A stretch of DNA of 64,000 nucleotides from Streptomyces smaragdinus (GTDB taxonomy: Bacteria; Actinomycetota; Actinomycetes; Streptomycetales; Streptomycetaceae). The DNA lies in assembly GCF_009604385.1 (NCBI RefSeq), contig NZ_WEGJ01000016.1:59991-123990 (forward strand). Reading direction: 5' to 3'. The notes under the pieces were generated by a model that was not told the origin of the DNA, made no database searches, and worked only from the letters and a program-made list of their open reading frames with translations. This document shows positions 23,678 to 32,046 of this stretch, one piece after another. The stretch's first letter is position 1. Each line of letters begins with the position of its first letter. Both the position numbers and the translations under genes were made by a program.

Positions 23678-24178
23678 ATGACGGATCGGTATGTGGAAGT
23701 GACGCTGGCCAAGCGCGCGGTGGGCTGTACGGCCCGGCTGCTCACCGAACGCGCACCCCGTACGTGTGACGCGGTGTGGGACGCCCTGCCCCTCGGGGGT
23801 GACGTGTACCACGCGAAGTACGCGCGAAACGAGATCTACACCCTGCTTCCGGCGTTCGCCCCCGAGGAGCCGCCGCTGGAGAACCCGACGGTGACGCCCA
23901 TCCCGGGTGACCTGTGCTATTTCACCTTCTCCGACACCCAGCTCGGCACCGCCTCGTACGGGTACGGGGAGGACGCCGCCCATCAGGGGCGCCGGCGGGT
24001 GGTGGACCTCGCGCTGTTCTACGAGCGGAACAACCTGCTGATCAACGGCGACCAGGGCTGGGTCCCGGGCATCGTCTGGGGCACCGTCGTCGAGGGTCTG
24101 GACGTGATGGCCGACGCCTGCCAGGACCTGTGGCGGGCGGGGGCGCTGGGCGAGTCCCTCAGGTTCCGGCGGGCGTGA
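23678..24178 (+). CDS. DUF3830 protein (cyclophilin-like fold)
   Basis: The 166-residue protein matches DUF3830: 'PLGGDVYHAKYARNEIYTLLPAF', then 'IPGDLCYFTF' and 'RVVDLALFYERNNLLIN'. Members have a small beta-barrel like cyclophilin and are encoded beside amidases, racemase-like proteins and ABC importers, which is the case here. The biochemical role is not established. It has a GGGGAGG-like site before the ATG. Its last 20 bp overlap the end of the convergent amidase gene. Confidence 0.78.
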   Translation: MTDRYVEVTLAKRAVGCTARLLTERAPRTCDAVWDALPLGGDVYHAKYARNEIYTLLPAFAPEEPPLENPTVTPIPGDLCYFTFSDTQLGTASYGYGEDAAHQGRRRVVDLALFYERNNLLINGDQGWVPGIVWGTVVEGLDVMADACQDLWRAGALGESLRFRRA

Positions 24179-25562
24179 GCCGCGGCGCCGCCCCCGCCTC
24201 GTACAGCGCGTGGGCGGCGCGCAGCACCAGCGCGTCGTGGTGCCGCGCCGCCACGAGCTGGACGCCGACGGGCAGCCCCTGCCCGTCGGTGCCGCAGGGG
24301 ACGCTGGCGGCGGGCTGCTGGGTGAGGTTGAAGGGGTACGTGAACGGCGTCCACCCCGTCCAGCGGGTGAAGCCGCGCCCCGGCGGCACCTCGGCGCCCG
24401 CCCGGAACGCGGTGAGCGGCATGGTGGGCGTCAGCAGCAGGTCGTACGTCTCGTGGAACCGCCCCATCGCCGCCCCCAGCGCCATCCGCACGTCCACGGC
24501 GGCCAGGTAGTCCAGCGCCCCGTATTCCTCCCCCGCCGCGACGATCTCCCGCAGCCCCGGGTCCAGCAGCTCCCGCCGCCCCGCCTCCAGCGGCTGCACG
24601 ACCCGGGCGGCGCCCGCGAACCACAGCGTGTGGAACGCCTCCACCGGATCGGCGAACGGCGGATCGGCCTCCTCCACCAGCGCCCCCAGCCCCGCCAGCC
24701 GCTCCGCCGTCGCCCGGACGACCGCCGCGACCGCCGGGTCCACGGCGACCTGCCCGCCGAAGGAGGCGCTGTACGCCACCCGCAGCCCCTTCACCCCGCC
24801 GTCCAGCCCCTCGCGGAAGCTCCCGGCCACCGGCCCCAGCGCCGACCAGTCCCGTGCGTCCGGCGCCGCGATCACGTCGAGCAGCAGCGCCGCGTCCGCC
24901 GCGTCCAGGGTCATCGGGCCGGTGTGGGACAGCGTCCCGAAGGCGCTCGGGGGGTAGATCGGCACCCTGCCGTACGTGGGCTTCAGCCCGAACACCCCGC
25001 AGAACGACGCCGGGATGCGGATCGACCCGCCCCCGTCCGTGCCCAGGCTCAGCGGGCCCGCACCCAGCGCCACCGCCGCCGCCGAACCGCCGCTGGAGCC
25101 GCCCGCCGTGCGCCGGGGGTCGTGCGGGTTGAGGGTCGTACCGAAGCGGCGGCTGTCGGTGACCCCCTTCCAGCCGAACTCCGGCGTCGTCGTCTTCCCC
25201 ACGAACACCGCGCCCGCCGCCCGCATCCGCGCCACCGCCGGCGCGTCCTCGTCCCAGACGCCGGTGTCCTCCACCGTCCACGACCCCCGGTACGTGGGGC
25301 GCCCCCGCTGCAGCAGGATGTCCTTCACCGTCGCGGGCACCCCGTCCAGCGGCCCCGCCGGCTCCCCGGCGGCCCACCGGCGCGCGGAGCGCACGGCCTC
25401 GGCGCGCGCGCCCTCGGCGTCGATGTACACGAACGCGTTGGTCCGCTCCTGCGCCTCGGCGGCCCGCCCGAGCACGGCCTCCACGACGTCGACGGGGCTG
25501 AAGTCCCCCGCCGCGTAGCCGTCGAGCAGGCGGACCGCGGTAAGTCCCGCAAGCTGTGGCAT
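24159..25562 (-). CDS. Amidase-signature family hydrolase
   Basis: The 467-residue enzyme shows the amidase signature triad region: Lys in 'VPATVKDIL', the Ser cluster 'GGSSGGSAAAVALG' and the nucleophile segment 'TDGGGSIRIPASFCGVFG'. It hydrolyses carboxamides such as N-acyl amino acids or allophanate-like compounds; the substrate is unknown. Next to an importer, DUF3830 and a racemase-like protein it probably performs one step in degrading an imported amide. ATG at 25562 is preferred over GTG at 25568 because GGAGG lies at the right distance for the ATG. Its 3' end overlaps the DUF3830 gene by 20 bp, tail to tail. Confidence 0.87.
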   Translation of the reverse strand: MPQLAGLTAVRLLDGYAAGDFSPVDVVEAVLGRAAEAQERTNAFVYIDAEGARAEAVRSARRWAAGEPAGPLDGVPATVKDILLQRGRPTYRGSWTVEDTGVWDEDAPAVARMRAAGAVFVGKTTTPEFGWKGVTDSRRFGTTLNPHDPRRTAGGSSGGSAAAVALGAGPLSLGTDGGGSIRIPASFCGVFGLKPTYGRVPIYPPSAFGTLSHTGPMTLDAADAALLLDVIAAPDARDWSALGPVAGSFREGLDGGVKGLRVAYSASFGGQVAVDPAVAAVVRATAERLAGLGALVEEADPPFADPVEAFHTLWFAGAARVVQPLEAGRRELLDPGLREIVAAGEEYGALDYLAAVDVRMALGAAMGRFHETYDLLLTPTMPLTAFRAGAEVPPGRGFTRWTGWTPFTYPFNLTQQPAASVPCGTDGQGLPVGVQLVAARHHDALVLRAAHALYEAGAAPRLTPAGT

Positions 25563-25747
25563 CGTCACCCCTCCAGGACGTTCGACCCGTCGTATCCAGA
25601 CCTACCCGATATCCCGGGCGGCGCACGGGGCCCTTCGGGCACTCTTGCGGGGTGCGACAGTCCGTTTATCCGGCGGAAATGCCACGGCAACGGGAATCTG
25701 CTGCACTGAGTGCCACGAACCCGGGAAAACCGGCCGAGTTATGCGGA

Positions 25748-25813
25748 TTGACCGCGTCAGGCCCTATTCCCTACCTTCGTCTGACAGGCATATCTGCGGT
25801 GTCGTACGTACGA
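25748..25813 (+). promoter_or_regulatory. Predicted promoter and palindromic operator of the racemase-like gene
   Basis: TTGACC (25748-25753), an 18-nt spacer and TACCTT (25772-25777) form a housekeeping-type promoter. A perfect 12-bp palindrome TCGTACGTACGA (25802-25813) lies after the expected transcript start and 12 bp before the ATG. It could be bound by the nearby IclR regulator. Confidence 0.5.
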
Positions 25814-25825
25814 ATGTGAGCGCCG

Positions 25826-26599
25826 ATGGATGTCACTTTCCTCGGGGGCCCGCAGCCCCAGCGGGGCGTCGGAGTGGTCGCCCCTTTTGACTTCGCGCTC
25901 GACCGCGAGCTGTGGCGCTGGACGCCCGACGACGTGTCGCTGCATCTGACGCGCACGCCGTACGTACCCGCCGAGGTCAGCCTCGACCTGGCCCGCCTCG
26001 TCAGCGAGCACCAGACACTGCGGGAGGCGTCCCGGGCGCTGGTCGCCGTGGAGCCGGAGGTCATCGCGTACGCCTGCGCCTCCGGCAGCTTCGTCGACGG
26101 GCTCGCCGGGCAGCGGGCGGTGGCGGGCGCGGTCGCCGGGGCGGCGGGAGTGCCGGCGGTGACGACGTCCGGGGCGATGCTGGAGGCCCTGGAGACGCTG
26201 CGGGTGCGGCGGGTCGCCGTGGTCACGCCGTACACCCGGTCGGTGACGGACGCCCTCGCCGCGTTTCTGGCGGAGGGCGGGATCACGGTCACCGGGCGGG
26301 CGTATCTGGGGCTGACGCGGCTGATCTGGCGGGTGTCGTACCGGGAGGTGATGGAGATGGCCCGGCAGGCCGTGGGGGCGATGCGGCCGGACGCGCTGTA
26401 CATCAGCTGTACGAACCTCCCGACGTACGACGTCATCCCCCAGCTGGAGGCCGAGCTGCGGCTGCCGGTGGTGACGGCGAACCAGGTCACGATGTGGTCG
26501 GCGCTGCGCCGCATCGGCGCGGGGGCGGTGGGCCGGTACCAGGCCCTGCTCGACCCCGCGGCGCGGGCTCAGTGGGGCGGGGCGTCGGAGCCGGTCTGA
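25826..26599 (+). CDS. Asp/Glu racemase / maleate isomerase family protein
   Basis: The 257-residue protein belongs to the maleate cis-trans isomerase / arylmalonate decarboxylase group. Candidate catalytic Cys residues are in 'IAYACASGSFVDG' (about residue 83) and 'ALYISCTNLPTYD' (about 198), with 'VVTANQVTMWSALRRIG' near the C-terminus. With both Cys present, an isomerase or racemase reaction is plausible. It is a paralogue of the 13945-14652 protein but sits in the amidase/importer island, so it probably acts on the imported compound. Its 3' end overlaps the convergent FtsX-like gene by 31 bp. Confidence 0.8.
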   Translation: MDVTFLGGPQPQRGVGVVAPFDFALDRELWRWTPDDVSLHLTRTPYVPAEVSLDLARLVSEHQTLREASRALVAVEPEVIAYACASGSFVDGLAGQRAVAGAVAGAAGVPAVTTSGAMLEALETLRVRRVAVVTPYTRSVTDALAAFLAEGGITVTGRAYLGLTRLIWRVSYREVMEMARQAVGAMRPDALYISCTNLPTYDVIPQLEAELRLPVVTANQVTMWSALRRIGAGAVGRYQALLDPAARAQWGGASEPV

Positions 26600-28485
26600 C
26601 GCTTCCGCAGCCGCCACCACGCCGGGACCAGCGCCGCCGGGAGGGCCGCCAGAGCGCATGCGGCGAGCAGCAGGCCCAGCGTCGTCCAGGGCACGCTGAG
26701 GGTGACCGGGGCGGAGAGGGCGGCCAGGGCCACCGTGAGCGGGGCCAGGGTCAGGGCCGCGACCGCCGCGCCCAGGAGGCCGCCGACCGTCACGACCAGG
26801 AGGGTTTCCGCCGCGACGGTCGTCAGCGTCTGCGTTTTCGTCGCGCCCGCCAGCCGGAGGGCCCTGAGGTCGTGGGCGCGGTCGGCGGTGGACATCCACA
26901 GGGTGTTGGCGAGGACCAGGACGCCGTAGAGCAGGGCGATGCCCAGGATGAGGGCGAACCCGGCGCGGGTGGCGCGGCCGGTGCCGGGGCGGGTGTCGGC
27001 GAGCCAGCGCGCGGCGGTGCGGATCTCGGCGTGCGGGGCCGCCTCGCGCAGGGCGTGGGCGGTGGTGCCGCGGACCTCGAGGCGGTCGGGGGTGGCCCCG
27101 GGGGCGTTGGCGGGGGTGACGTAGGCGCCGGTTTCGCCGGTGCCGGTGGCCAGGACGGCGGCGATGCGCAGGGTGCGGCGGGAGCCGTCGGCGAGGCGGA
27201 CGGGGACCGTGGCGCCGACGCGGTGGGTCAGCCATTCCTCGGTGACGATGATGCCGTCGTCGTCGAGGTCCGTGATCCGGCCGGCGGTGACGGGGAGGCG
27301 GGTCAGGGCGGCGAGGTCGTACGGGTTCACCGCCCGCCCCTCCCAGCCGATCCAGCGGTCACTGTCCTCCCGCGCCTCCACCCGCGTCGGCGCGCTCGCC
27401 AGCGTCCGCGCCCCCGCCGGGGGCCGCACCCCGCCGACGTCCCCGGTGACCACGTACTGCGCCCGCGTCCGCGCCGCCGCCTCCGCCGCCTTCGCGGCGT
27501 TCACGGTGCCCACCGTCCCCAGCAGCGACCCCGCGAGGGCCACGGTCATCAGCACCGGCGCCGCCACCGCCCCCGTCCGCCGCACCGCCGCCACGGCCCC
27601 GCCCCGCGCCACCCGCCCCGTCCACCCGGGCAGCGCCCGCCCCGCGAGGCGGCACAGCGGCACGGCACACACCGGCGCGAGCAGGGCCACGGCGGTGACC
27701 AGGAGCATGGGCTGGACGGTGTACGTCTTGCGGTGCAGCAGCTCCCCCGGGTCGGTGGCGAGCCGCCACGCCGTCAGGGCCAGCGCCGTGACCAGCAGCC
27801 CGCCCCCGGCGAGCCACCGTCCGGGGGTCATCGCCCGGTCGTCGACGGCGGCCTCCTTCAGCGCCTCCGCCGGCGCGGTCCGCCCGGCGCGGCGGGCCGC
27901 CGCGGTGACGCCGGCGAGGGTGACGCCGAGGCCGGTCCAGAACGCCAGGTGGTACGGCCAGACGGCGCCGGTGACGGCCAGCCCGGGGGGTGCCAGCCGC
28001 TCGTCGGCGAGCCAGGCGGTGAGGCGCGGGGCGGCGGGGGCGGCGAGGGCGCAGCCGGTGGCGGACGCCAGGGTGCCGAGGATGAGGGCTTCGCCCAGGA
28101 CCAGGCGCCGGACGAAGGCCCGGCTCGCGCCGGCGAGGCGCAGGAGGCCGAGCTCGCGGCGGCGCTGGGCGACGGCGTACGAGAAGGTCGAGGCGACGAC
28201 GAACACCGACACGAACCCGGTGACACCGGCCGCGGTGCCGAGGAGGGCGACGGCGGTGGTCAGTTCCTCGCTCGCGGGCAGCGGGCCCGTGCCGGCGAGG
28301 GCGCGGCCCATGACGGCGATGAGGGCGGTGCCGATCGTGAGGGCGAGGAAGCTGCCGGTCAGGGTGGCCCAGCGGGCGGCTACGGAGCGGAGGACGAGTT
28401 TGGCCAGTCGGGGGAAGGCCCCCAAGCCACCGGCCGGAGGCCGTCCGGTACGCGGTCGGGTCAGGGCCGTACGCAGTGATGTCAT
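26569..28485 (-). CDS. FtsX/MacB-type ABC transporter permease without adjacent ATPase
   Basis: The 638-residue membrane protein has the two-repeat FtsX-like plan, with hydrophobic clusters near residues 40-120, 200-330 and 540-625 and an extracellular region between (about 330-490). 'ELGLLRLAGASRAFVRRLVLGE' and 'HDLRALRLAGATKTQTLT' are the paired cytoplasmic coupling motifs. Such permeases export peptides, antibiotics or lipoproteins with a separate ATPase. Normally the ATPase gene is directly upstream; here the two-component genes occupy that place in divergent orientation and no ATPase is nearby. Either another locus supplies it or it was lost. Confidence 0.82.
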   Translation of the reverse strand: MTSLRTALTRPRTGRPPAGGLGAFPRLAKLVLRSVAARWATLTGSFLALTIGTALIAVMGRALAGTGPLPASEELTTAVALLGTAAGVTGFVSVFVVASTFSYAVAQRRRELGLLRLAGASRAFVRRLVLGEALILGTLASATGCALAAPAAPRLTAWLADERLAPPGLAVTGAVWPYHLAFWTGLGVTLAGVTAAARRAGRTAPAEALKEAAVDDRAMTPGRWLAGGGLLVTALALTAWRLATDPGELLHRKTYTVQPMLLVTAVALLAPVCAVPLCRLAGRALPGWTGRVARGGAVAAVRRTGAVAAPVLMTVALAGSLLGTVGTVNAAKAAEAAARTRAQYVVTGDVGGVRPPAGARTLASAPTRVEAREDSDRWIGWEGRAVNPYDLAALTRLPVTAGRITDLDDDGIIVTEEWLTHRVGATVPVRLADGSRRTLRIAAVLATGTGETGAYVTPANAPGATPDRLEVRGTTAHALREAAPHAEIRTAARWLADTRPGTGRATRAGFALILGIALLYGVLVLANTLWMSTADRAHDLRALRLAGATKTQTLTTVAAETLLVVTVGGLLGAAVAALTLAPLTVALAALSAPVTLSVPWTTLGLLLAACALAALPAALVPAWWRLRKRQTGSDAPPH

Positions 28486-28671
28486 GCCTCAATCCCAGCC
28501 GCACACCGCCCCCGGAACACGCCCACCAAACCCCCGGCGAAAGGTAGGGCAGGCACTACCGCCCCCGGCTCCCCCGCGATCTACCGTTGCCCCCATGCCG
28601 CACTCTCCCGGGGGACAACCCCCGGCCCCCCGGCCGAGGTGCCGGTACCGGACATCGCAAGGCGTGCCCGT

Positions 28672-29883
28672 ATGAAGCCGACCCTCCGGGCCGCCGCCTA
28701 CCTGACCACCGGCCTCCTCCTCGGCCCCCTCACCCTCACCGCCCTCCTCCTGCTCACCGCCACCGGCGTCGCCCTCTCCCCTCTCCTCGTCGGCCTCCCC
28801 CTCCTCGCCCTCGCCGCCCTCACCGGCATCCCCGCCACCGCCGCGGAGCGCCACCGCCTCCGCGTCCTCGGCGCCCCCGTCCCGTCCGGCCCGCATACCC
28901 CGCCCACCCGGCCGGGGCTGCTTCCCTGGGCCCGGCACCGGTTCACCGAGCCCGCGACCTGGCGGGAGCTCGCGTACGCCGTCCTCGGCGCCCTCGTCCT
29001 GTGGCCCCTGGAGGCCGTGGCGCTGACCGTGCTGGTCGTCATCCCCGGCGCGCTGATCGCCACCCCCGTCCTCCTGGCCCTGGACGGGGCCGAGGTCAAG
29101 GCCGTCAAGCTGCTGACCGTCACCGGTCAGCCCGCCGCCTTCGCCTGCGCCGCCGCCGGGCTCGCGGTGCTGCTCCTCGCCGCCCGCCCGCTGCGCGCCC
29201 TCGCCGCCGCCCGCGCCCGGCTGACGCGCGCCGCGAGCCGGGGCACCACCGCCGTCCGGGAGCTCACCCGGTCCCGCGCCCGCCTCGTCGACGCCTTCGA
29301 GGCCGAGCGCCGCCGGATCGAACGCGACCTGCACGACGGCGCCCAACAGCGCCTCGTCGCCCTCTCCATGACCCTGGGCCTCGCCCGCCTCGACACGGAA
29401 CCCGGCACCCCCCTGCACGACCGGCTGACCGCCGCCCACGACGAGACGCGGCACGTCCTCGCCGACCTCCGCGACCTCATCCAGAACATCCACCCCCGCG
29501 TCCTCACCGACTACGGCCTCCCCGCGGCCGTCCCCGACGCCGCCGACCGCTCCCCCGTCCCCGTCACCACGGACGTCGCGGACCTCCCCCGCTTCCCCGA
29601 ACCGGTCGAGGCCGCCGCGTACTTCGTGATCCGCGAGGCCCTGGCGAACGCCGCGAAGCACAGCGGCGCCGACGGGATCCGGATCGAGGGCACGTACCGG
29701 ACCGGCCTGCTCACCCTCGCCGTCCGCGACGACGGCCGCGGCGGCGCCGACCCCGCGGGCGGCAGCGGGCTGACGGGGCTGGCCGACCGGCTCGCCGTGC
29801 TGTCCGGCACACTGACGCTGACCAGCCCGCCCGGCGGGCCCACCGAGCTGCGAGCGGAGATACCGTGCCGTCCCTGCGTGTAG
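28672..29883 (+). CDS. Sensor histidine kinase of a two-component system
   Basis: The 403-residue protein has four hydrophobic segments (two near residues 8-50, two near 100-180), then a HisKA_3 dimerisation motif 'ERRRIERDLHDGAQQRLVAL' with the phospho-accepting His, and an HATPase_c domain ('REALANAAKHSGAD', 'DDGRGGADPAGGSGLTGLADR'). It senses an unknown envelope signal. The response regulator gene follows with a 19-bp overlap. The divergent permease gene is the likely target, as in drug-responsive ABC modules. ATG at 28672 follows AAGG; the frame is open from GTG at 28639. Confidence 0.88.
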   Translation: MKPTLRAAAYLTTGLLLGPLTLTALLLLTATGVALSPLLVGLPLLALAALTGIPATAAERHRLRVLGAPVPSGPHTPPTRPGLLPWARHRFTEPATWRELAYAVLGALVLWPLEAVALTVLVVIPGALIATPVLLALDGAEVKAVKLLTVTGQPAAFACAAAGLAVLLLAARPLRALAAARARLTRAASRGTTAVRELTRSRARLVDAFEAERRRIERDLHDGAQQRLVALSMTLGLARLDTEPGTPLHDRLTAAHDETRHVLADLRDLIQNIHPRVLTDYGLPAAVPDAADRSPVPVTTDVADLPRFPEPVEAAAYFVIREALANAAKHSGADGIRIEGTYRTGLLTLAVRDDGRGGADPAGGSGLTGLADRLAVLSGTLTLTSPPGGPTELRAEIPCRPCV

Positions 29884-30515
29884 TGCTCGCCGAGGACAGC
29901 GTCCTGCTGCGCGAGGGCCTGACCGCCCTGCTGGACCGCTTCGGCCACCGGACGGTGGCCGCCGTCGGTGACGCGGACGCGCTGCCGGGGGCGGTCGCCG
30001 AGCACGGCCCGGACATCGTGGTGACGGACGTACGGATGCCGCCCGGCGACGGCGACGACGGCCTGCGCGCGGCCCTCGCGCTGCGGGCGGCGCGGCCGGG
30101 GCTGCCGGTGCTGGTGCTCAGCCAGTACGTGCAGCGCGCCTACGCCGCCGAGCTGCTGGACTCCGGGGACGGCTCGGGGGTCGGGTATCTGCTGAAGGAC
30201 CGGATCGGGCAGGTCGAGGAGTTCGCGCGGGCGGTGGAGGAGGTGGCGGCCGGCGGGACGGTGATCGATCCGGAGGTCGTACGGCAGCTGCTGCGGCGGC
30301 AGCGGGATCCCCTGGAGCGGCTGACCCCGCGCGAGCGGGAGGTGCTGGGGCTGATCGCCACCGGACGGTCGAACGCGGCGATCGCGCGCGAACTGGTCGT
30401 CACGGAGGCCGCGGTGGGCAAGCACGTCGGGAACATCCTGGCCAAGCTGGACCTCCCGCCCGCCGAGGACACCCACCGCAGGGTGCTGGCGGTGCTGGCG
30501 TTCCTCAGCGCGTGA
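29865..30515 (+). CDS. NarL/LuxR-type response regulator
   Basis: The 216-residue protein has a receiver domain (residues 1-120; phospho-acceptor Asp in 'IVVTDVRMPP') and a LuxR-type helix-turn-helix ('LTPREREVLGLIATGRSNAAIARELVVTEAAVGKHV'-type region, about 150-205). It is phosphorylated by the kinase encoded just upstream; the GTG at 29865 lies inside the kinase gene, preceded by GGAGA. It probably controls the divergent permease gene and itself. Confidence 0.9.
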   Translation: MPSLRVVLAEDSVLLREGLTALLDRFGHRTVAAVGDADALPGAVAEHGPDIVVTDVRMPPGDGDDGLRAALALRAARPGLPVLVLSQYVQRAYAAELLDSGDGSGVGYLLKDRIGQVEEFARAVEEVAAGGTVIDPEVVRQLLRRQRDPLERLTPREREVLGLIATGRSNAAIARELVVTEAAVGKHVGNILAKLDLPPAEDTHRRVLAVLAFLSA

Positions 30516-30525
30516 GCGGCGTGAG

Positions 30526-30900
30526 TCAGCTGGTCAGCGCCTCCGGCGCCGGCTCCCACAGCTCGAAGCGGTTCCCCTCCGGATCCTCCGCCCAGCCGAA
30601 GCGCCCGATGCCGTCCTGCGCCTGGACCTCGTCGTCGACCGCCACGCCCGCGCCCCGCAGCTGCGCGAGCATCGCGTCCAGATCCCGCACCCGGAAGTTG
30701 ATCATCCACTGCTGCTCGTCGCCACCGAAGTACGAGGTGTCGTCGGCGAACGGCGCGAAGACCGTCGGCCCGGCCCCCGTCCGCCACACATCGCCCTCGG
30801 CGATGGCGTCCACGCCCAGATGGTCCTGATACCACCGGGCCAGCTTCTCGGGGTCGGCGGACCGGAAGAACACCCCGCCGATGCCCTGCACCTTCTCCAC
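30526..30900 (-). CDS. VOC (glyoxalase/bleomycin-resistance) superfamily protein
   Basis: The 124-residue protein has the paired beta-alpha-beta modules of the VOC fold: 'IGGVFFRSADPEKLARWYQDHLG' at the start and 'FGWAEDPEGNRFELWEPA' at the end, with metal-ligand-type Glu in 'RFELWEP'. Members include glyoxalases, dioxygenases and antibiotic-sequestering proteins; no specific function can be given. GTG at 30900 has a strong AGGAGGG site. It is divergent from the kinase gene at 30981. Confidence 0.82.
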   Translation of the reverse strand: MEKVQGIGGVFFRSADPEKLARWYQDHLGVDAIAEGDVWRTGAGPTVFAPFADDTSYFGGDEQQWMINFRVRDLDAMLAQLRGAGVAVDDEVQAQDGIGRFGWAEDPEGNRFELWEPAPEALTS

Positions 30901-30980
30901 GGTTCCCTCCTGACGTCGGTCACCCAGCGTCTCACTCCGGTCGCAGCATGGCATCAGGGTTATTCCGTAGGGTGCGGGAC

Positions 30981-31583
30981 ATGACACTGACGGACGACGC
31001 CGGGAAGCTCGTCGGCGACCGCCGGCGCGTCGTCCTCGGGCTGGCGGGGCCGCCGGGGGCGGGGAAGTCGACGCTGGCGCGGCGGCTGGTCGCGCGGCTC
31101 GGGGAGCGGGCCGCGTATGTGCCGCTGGACGGGTTCCATCTGTCGAACGCCCAGCTGGACCGGCTGGGGCTGCGGGGGCGCAAGGGCTCCGAGCCGAGCT
31201 TCGACGCGTTGGGGTACGCGGCGCTGCTGCGGCGGATCGTGGAGCGGCCGGCGGAGGAGATCTACGTGCCGGACTTCGACCGGGCGCTGGACGAGCCGGT
31301 CGCCGCCCGCCATCTGGTCGCCCCGGCCGCCCGGCTGATCGTCACCGAGGGGAACTATCTGGCGCTCGACGCCCCCGGCTGGCGGGAGGCGCGGGAGCTG
31401 ATGGCGGAGGTCTGGTACGTGGCGGCCGACCCCGCCGTACGGGACCGGCGGCTGATGGAGCGGCACGTCGGTTTCGGCCGTACGGCGGAGGCGTCGCGCG
31501 CGTGGATCGACGCGAACGACGCCCCGAACGCGGACCTCGTCACCGCGTCCCGGGGGCGCTGCGACCGGGTGGTCAGCTGCTGA
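30981..31583 (+). CDS. P-loop nucleoside/nucleotide kinase family protein
   Basis: The 200-residue protein has Walker A 'GPPGAGKSTLARRL' near residue 25, 'YVPLDGFHLSNAQLDRLG' as in uridine and pantothenate kinases, and 'RLIVTEGNYLAL'. It belongs to the PRK/URK-like group, often named fructose or nucleoside kinase-like; the phosphate acceptor is unknown. It converges with the UPF0303 gene with an 11-bp overlap of the ends. Confidence 0.82.
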   Translation: MTLTDDAGKLVGDRRRVVLGLAGPPGAGKSTLARRLVARLGERAAYVPLDGFHLSNAQLDRLGLRGRKGSEPSFDALGYAALLRRIVERPAEEIYVPDFDRALDEPVAARHLVAPAARLIVTEGNYLALDAPGWREARELMAEVWYVAADPAVRDRRLMERHVGFGRTAEASRAWIDANDAPNADLVTASRGRCDRVVSC

Positions 31584-32046
31584 GGAAGCGCTCCAGGCCC
31601 TCGACCACCAGCGCGTGGTCCGCTGCCTGCGGCAGGCCCGAGACGCCGACCACGCCGACGCAGCCCACGTCCCGTACGTACACGGGGAACGCCCCGCCGT
31701 GCGCGGCGTACAGGTCCGCGTCCAGACGGGCGGACGCCTCGAACGTGGTGCCCTTGGCCCGGAAGCGGGTGCCGACGAGGTACGAGCTCGCCGCGTACCG
31801 TTCGACGACGCGGCGTTTGCGGGCCAGCCAGGCGTCGTTGTCCGCGGAGGTCCCGGGCAGCGCCCGGTGGAACAGCTGCTGCGCGCCGCGGTGGATGTCG
31901 ACGGTCACGGCCGCTTCGCGGGTGAGGGCCAGCTCCGCGAGCAGCGAGCCCAGCGCCCAGGCGTCGTCGTTGTCGAACCGGGTGAAGCGGAGCCGCTGCT
32001 CCTGCTCCCACAGCTCGGCGATGAGCGCGTTCAGGTCCTCGCTCAC
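31573..32046 (-). CDS. UPF0303 / heme-degrading-domain (HbpS/GlcG-like) protein
   Basis: This 157-residue protein matches the UPF0303 branch of the GlcG/HbpS-like fold: 'AVTVDIHRGAQQLFHRALPGTSADND', 'AAHGGAFPVYV' and 'VGVVGVSGLPQAADHALVVEGL'. No export signal is present, so it should be cytoplasmic. Function is not established. It is translationally coupled by a GTGA overlap to the Gfo/Idh dehydrogenase upstream, so the two may act in one pathway. Confidence 0.83.
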   Translation of the reverse strand: MSEDLNALIAELWEQEQRLRFTRFDNDDAWALGSLLAELALTREAAVTVDIHRGAQQLFHRALPGTSADNDAWLARKRRVVERYAASSYLVGTRFRAKGTTFEASARLDADLYAAHGGAFPVYVRDVGCVGVVGVSGLPQAADHALVVEGLERFLSS

